DNA of 64,000 bases from Alicyclobacillus tolerans. Lineage in GTDB: Bacteria > Bacillota > Bacilli > Alicyclobacillales > Alicyclobacillaceae. The position numbers and the translations under genes were made by a program. The notes beneath the pieces are model-generated. The model was not told where the DNA came from. It ran no database searches and saw only the letters and a list, made by a program, of their open reading frames with translations. Every line of letters starts with the position of its first letter. Positions within the stretch are counted from its first letter, which is position 1. The stretch covers positions 1 through 64,000 of the forward strand of contig NZ_JXBW01000006.1 of assembly GCF_001447355.1 (NCBI RefSeq), read 5' to 3'. Shown piece by piece: positions 61,772 to 64,000 of the stretch.

Positions 61772-62350
61772 TTACGCATGGGGCTTAACCGAGATGTTCA
61801 GAATGGATATGTCGAGTTGCTGACTGACGACATTCATGATTTTGACTGCATCTGCCCGCGAAATGTCTTTAGCCTGAACGTAGACTGTAAAGGTCTTCTG
61901 ATCCTTGTCCGGCTCAATTACTGCGTTTGCATAGCCTTCTGCCAGGACCGCCTGTGTCGCCTGTTGGAGGCTGTTGTACAGAGATTCTTCATTGCCGAGG
62001 GCCTTTTGTGCCTCTGCAATTTGGGATTGTGACGCATTGTTATTGGCAATCACCGACTGATAATTGCTGATGCGCTGACTGATTTGGTTATTGACCAATG
62101 TCTGCAACGAGTTATACCAGTTGCCCGTCGAAGTCATACCCGTCTCACTGGAACTGTTGTTAGGTTGGTTGTCCCCCGACTGAGTCTGAGCGCTATTCCC
62201 CGTATCTGGAGTCGTTACGACCGTGGTCGTGTTCGAGGTTGTCGGGGTTGTCGTCGTCGGACTTGCTTGATTATTCATGGTGTAGTACCCGATGAGCATC
62301 AGCGATAGCACCATCATCGTAGACAACCACACTGTTTGCCGCTTTACCAT
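61772..62350 (-). CDS. spoIIIAH: Stage III sporulation protein AH
   Basis: A 192-residue mother-cell membrane protein that binds SpoIIQ of the forespore. N-terminal TM helix (about 9-26), Thr/Ser/Asn-rich linker, then a YscJ-like ring domain ending [19 protein letters not shown] (outline). ATG 62350 has AGGAGG nine bases upstream; ATG 62359 is too close to it. Last gene of the spoIIIA operon. Confidence 0.93.
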   Translation of the reverse strand: MVKRQTVWLSTMMVLSLMLIGYYTMNNQASPTTTTPTTSNTTTVVTTPDTGNSAQTQSGDNQPNNSSSETGMTSTGNWYNSLQTLVNNQISQRISNYQSVIANNNASQSQIAEAQKALGNEESLYNSLQQATQAVLAEGYANAVIEPDKDQKTFTVYVQAKDISRADAVKIMNVVSQQLDISILNISVKPHA

Positions 62351-62375
62351 GCTATACATCCTCCTAATCTAGCGT

Positions 62376-62837
62376 CTAGTCTCCCTTTTGAGGTTCCACA
62401 CTAATCTTATATGCAGGCACGTCCAACACATTCGTAATTGCGTCCACGATTTCGGTTTTGGCCGTAAAAAAATTATCCGCAGCGACCGTGACCAGCACTC
62501 CGGCGACACCAACCCCGGTGCTGCCGCTGCCGGCGAGGTTGCCTTGATTAGTCAGTACGACCATCACATTGACCGCGCGCACCCCTTGTATCTTGGCGAG
62601 TATCGCATCGAGTTCGTCGTCGTAATGCCGCTCGATCGGTGCCGCTGGCAAGGGATCGGACGTATTTGCAGGACTCAATGCATTGGTGAACGAGGTAGAC
62701 GTTGAAACCGGAAGAGCGCTTGAAGTGTTCGCTGGATGCGCTTGCACCATCGATCCGACAACCAGCATGACCACACCGACGGCAGCTACGAAAAGCAACC
62801 ATTTTTGTTTCCAAAGCTGTTGCCAATCCAACCTCAT
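62376..62837 (-). CDS. spoIIIAG: Stage III sporulation protein AG
   Basis: A 153-residue protein with one N-terminal TM helix (about 12-32) and a ring-forming domain with HYDDELDAILAKIQGVRAVNVMVVL (outline), the core of the large SpoIIIAG ring that links mother cell and forespore. It overlaps spoIIIAF by 4 bases. Confidence 0.93.
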   Translation of the reverse strand: MRLDWQQLWKQKWLLFVAAVGVVMLVVGSMVQAHPANTSSALPVSTSTSFTNALSPANTSDPLPAAPIERHYDDELDAILAKIQGVRAVNVMVVLTNQGNLAGSGSTGVGVAGVLVTVAADNFFTAKTEIVDAITNVLDVPAYKISVEPQKGD

Positions 62838-63370
62838 CGCCCTCCATCGTCCACGACAAGCACCTGATCCGATTCAACGCCAAGTGCTTCAGCGATTGTC
62901 TGCCCGATCTCGCCGCTCCAGGGTGTCCCGTTTGCTTTGATTGCCACGGTAACGCTGAGCTTCGCAGGATTCATCGCGTTTTCTACTTGCACATTTGTCA
63001 CATACTTCGTCAAATTCTCCGGTAAAGCCGCCTTTGCTTCCTGTGCCAGATATTTGTCCGCATCCAGGCTCTCCTCCTGATTGAGTGTGGCGGCATACCC
63101 ACGAGCCGCAGCGGATCCATCGGCCACATTCGTGGCTTGCGTCGCCAACGTGTTACCAAACAAGGCTGCGGAAGCCTGGGTAGCCAACTGCGATGGCCAA
63201 TTGGATCGCAGCATCGGCACCAAAGGGCTCAGCATGGAGGCGATCATCGCAACGCCCAGTACGCTCCGAACGTATTTCACAAGCGCCCTTGTCGGAAGTA
63301 ACATTTCGGCAATCCCAGCCAACATGGCAATTGCCACGATTTGTTTCAGCCATTCCCCTAGCGCGGTCAC
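62834..63370 (-). CDS. spoIIIAF: Stage III sporulation protein AF
   Basis: A 178-residue protein with two N-terminal helices (WLKQIVAIAMLAGIAEMLLP and the next hydrophobic segment) and a ring-building-like domain. GTG 63370 overlaps the spoIIIAE stop (GTGA), giving MTALGEWLKQIV; the longer frame to 63412 lies inside spoIIIAE. Component of the mother-cell SpoIIIA export-like machine. Confidence 0.9.
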   Translation of the reverse strand: MTALGEWLKQIVAIAMLAGIAEMLLPTRALVKYVRSVLGVAMIASMLSPLVPMLRSNWPSQLATQASAALFGNTLATQATNVADGSAAARGYAATLNQEESLDADKYLAQEAKAALPENLTKYVTNVQVENAMNPAKLSVTVAIKANGTPWSGEIGQTIAEALGVESDQVLVVDDGGR

Positions 63371-64000
63371 GCGGTCATCACCGCCAGATTCGCCGATGCG
63401 AGGAGAATGCAAATAGCGAAGAAAAACATCAGCGCGACGCCCGCGACACAGGCAAAGACAAGTACCATGGTCTTGCCTAAGGCACCCAGACAGGCGACGA
63501 TGGGTGTCTCGCCAAGGGGTTGCATTAAGGCAGCGCTACCGCCGTACATCGTCGCCACTGCGAGAATCTTTAACGCCGGGAAGACGGCGATGAGCGTGAT
63601 GATCACTAACCCTGCCACGCCAACCGCGTTCTTCACCAATAGCGAGGCACTCAATACCGTCTCGGCCGCGTCCGAAATCGCTTTGCCCACCACTGGTACG
63701 AATGTACTTACCCCAAGTTTCATCGTTCTAAGCACAACACCGTCAACGATGCCTTTACCAGCACCTTGTACGGTTGATATGCCAATGAACACAGCCAATC
63801 CAAAGCTGAGTACAGCGACACTGACGGTTCGGATCAATCCCGCCAAGCGAGATAAGGTGTAGCGAACCGATAGGGCACTCGTCAGATCGAGAACAGCGGC
63901 AAAAAAGATCAACGGGAAGACCACGTAAAACACCAAGTTGCTGACGAAGTGAACGGTAAATAACAGCATCGGTTGGAAGAAAGCGGCGGATGCAAGCGAG
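63367..64000 (-). CDS. spoIIIAE: Stage III sporulation protein AE (partial)
   Basis: C-terminal 211 residues or so of a multi-helix membrane protein. The gene runs off the right edge of the window, where the frame is open and the start is missing. The preserved core FPLIFFAAVLDL, KLGVSTFVPVVGKAISDAAETVL and GGSAALMQPLGE matches SpoIIIAE, a likely channel element of the SpoIIIA complex. Its full length would be about 390 residues. Confidence 0.9.
   Translation of the reverse strand, partial: SLASAAFFQPMLLFTVHFVSNLVFYVVFPLIFFAAVLDLTSALSVRYTLSRLAGLIRTVSVAVLSFGLAVFIGISTVQGAGKGIVDGVVLRTMKLGVSTFVPVVGKAISDAAETVLSASLLVKNAVGVAGLVIITLIAVFPALKILAVATMYGGSAALMQPLGETPIVACLGALGKTMVLVFACVAGVALMFFFAICILLASANLAVMTA

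Noticed and set aside
1-64000. CRISPR arrays, rRNA, tRNA, prophage or insertion sequences
   Set aside because: No regular direct repeats, no tRNA cloverleaf or rRNA core, no transposase or phage structural genes were seen; the only integrase-like gene is XerD in its conserved place.

Overview
The window is 64 kb of a spore-forming Firmicute of the class Bacilli. An Alicyclobacillus-like relative is the best guess, inferred from gene content and order, not from any marker RNA. Almost every gene lies on the minus strand. The order closely follows the Bacillus subtilis sporulation and housekeeping block: resE-resD, rluB, spmB-spmA, ytfJ-ytfI, scpB-scpA, spoVA, sigF-spoIIAB-spoIIAA, dacF, deoB, xerD, spoIIM, nudF, then spo0A-spoIVB-recN, then tlyA, ispA, xseB-xseA, folD, nusB, amaP/asp23, accC-accB and spoIIIAH-AG-AF-AE (cut by the window end). 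GTG and TTG starts are common, and neighbouring genes often overlap by GTGA or ATGA, which points to translational coupling. No rRNA, tRNA, CRISPR array or intact mobile element was seen.

Region by region. 1-8.6 kb is accessory: a short UvrD-type helicase, a phosphoesterase, a methyltransferase, a rhodanese, a PDZ-less HtrA-type protease, a DUF2797 protein, a PrsW-type protease, an unusual Sir2 protein and an XRE regulator. 8.6-18.3 kb holds ResDE (without ResABC), a sporulation lipoprotein, RluB, SpmAB, YtfIJ, ScpAB, an M50 protease and a spermidine-synthase-like protein. 18.1-22.5 kb is a short spoVA cluster and the spoIIA-sigF operon, with a sigma-H type promoter and a divergent HTH-TPR regulator. 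24-34.5 kb holds DacF, DeoB, XerD, SpoIIM, an EndoQ-like nuclease, NudF, an M20 peptidase, LipB, LipA, MoaC and a MoaD-MoaE fusion. 34.6-44.4 kb is accessory: a GH18 protein, a permease, small sporulation-type proteins, HemQ, and a mercury-resistance operon controlled by an ArsR-type protein with CcdA-like and thioredoxin-like partners. 44.7-64 kb returns to core genes.

The most striking element is a 650-nt gene-free but strongly structured stretch at about 51.70-52.35 kb, between ispA and a membrane protein with the features of OapA. Position, strand, size, partner gene and RNA folding all fit an OLE (ornate, large, extremophilic) RNA. Other notable points are a pair of paralogous 55-57-residue proteins too small for routine calling (one placed 7 nt after resE), a 45-residue protein at the end of the spoVA cluster, tandem exact 0A boxes plus a sigma-H type promoter ahead of spo0A, and a Sir2 protein lacking the usual catalytic-loop residues.
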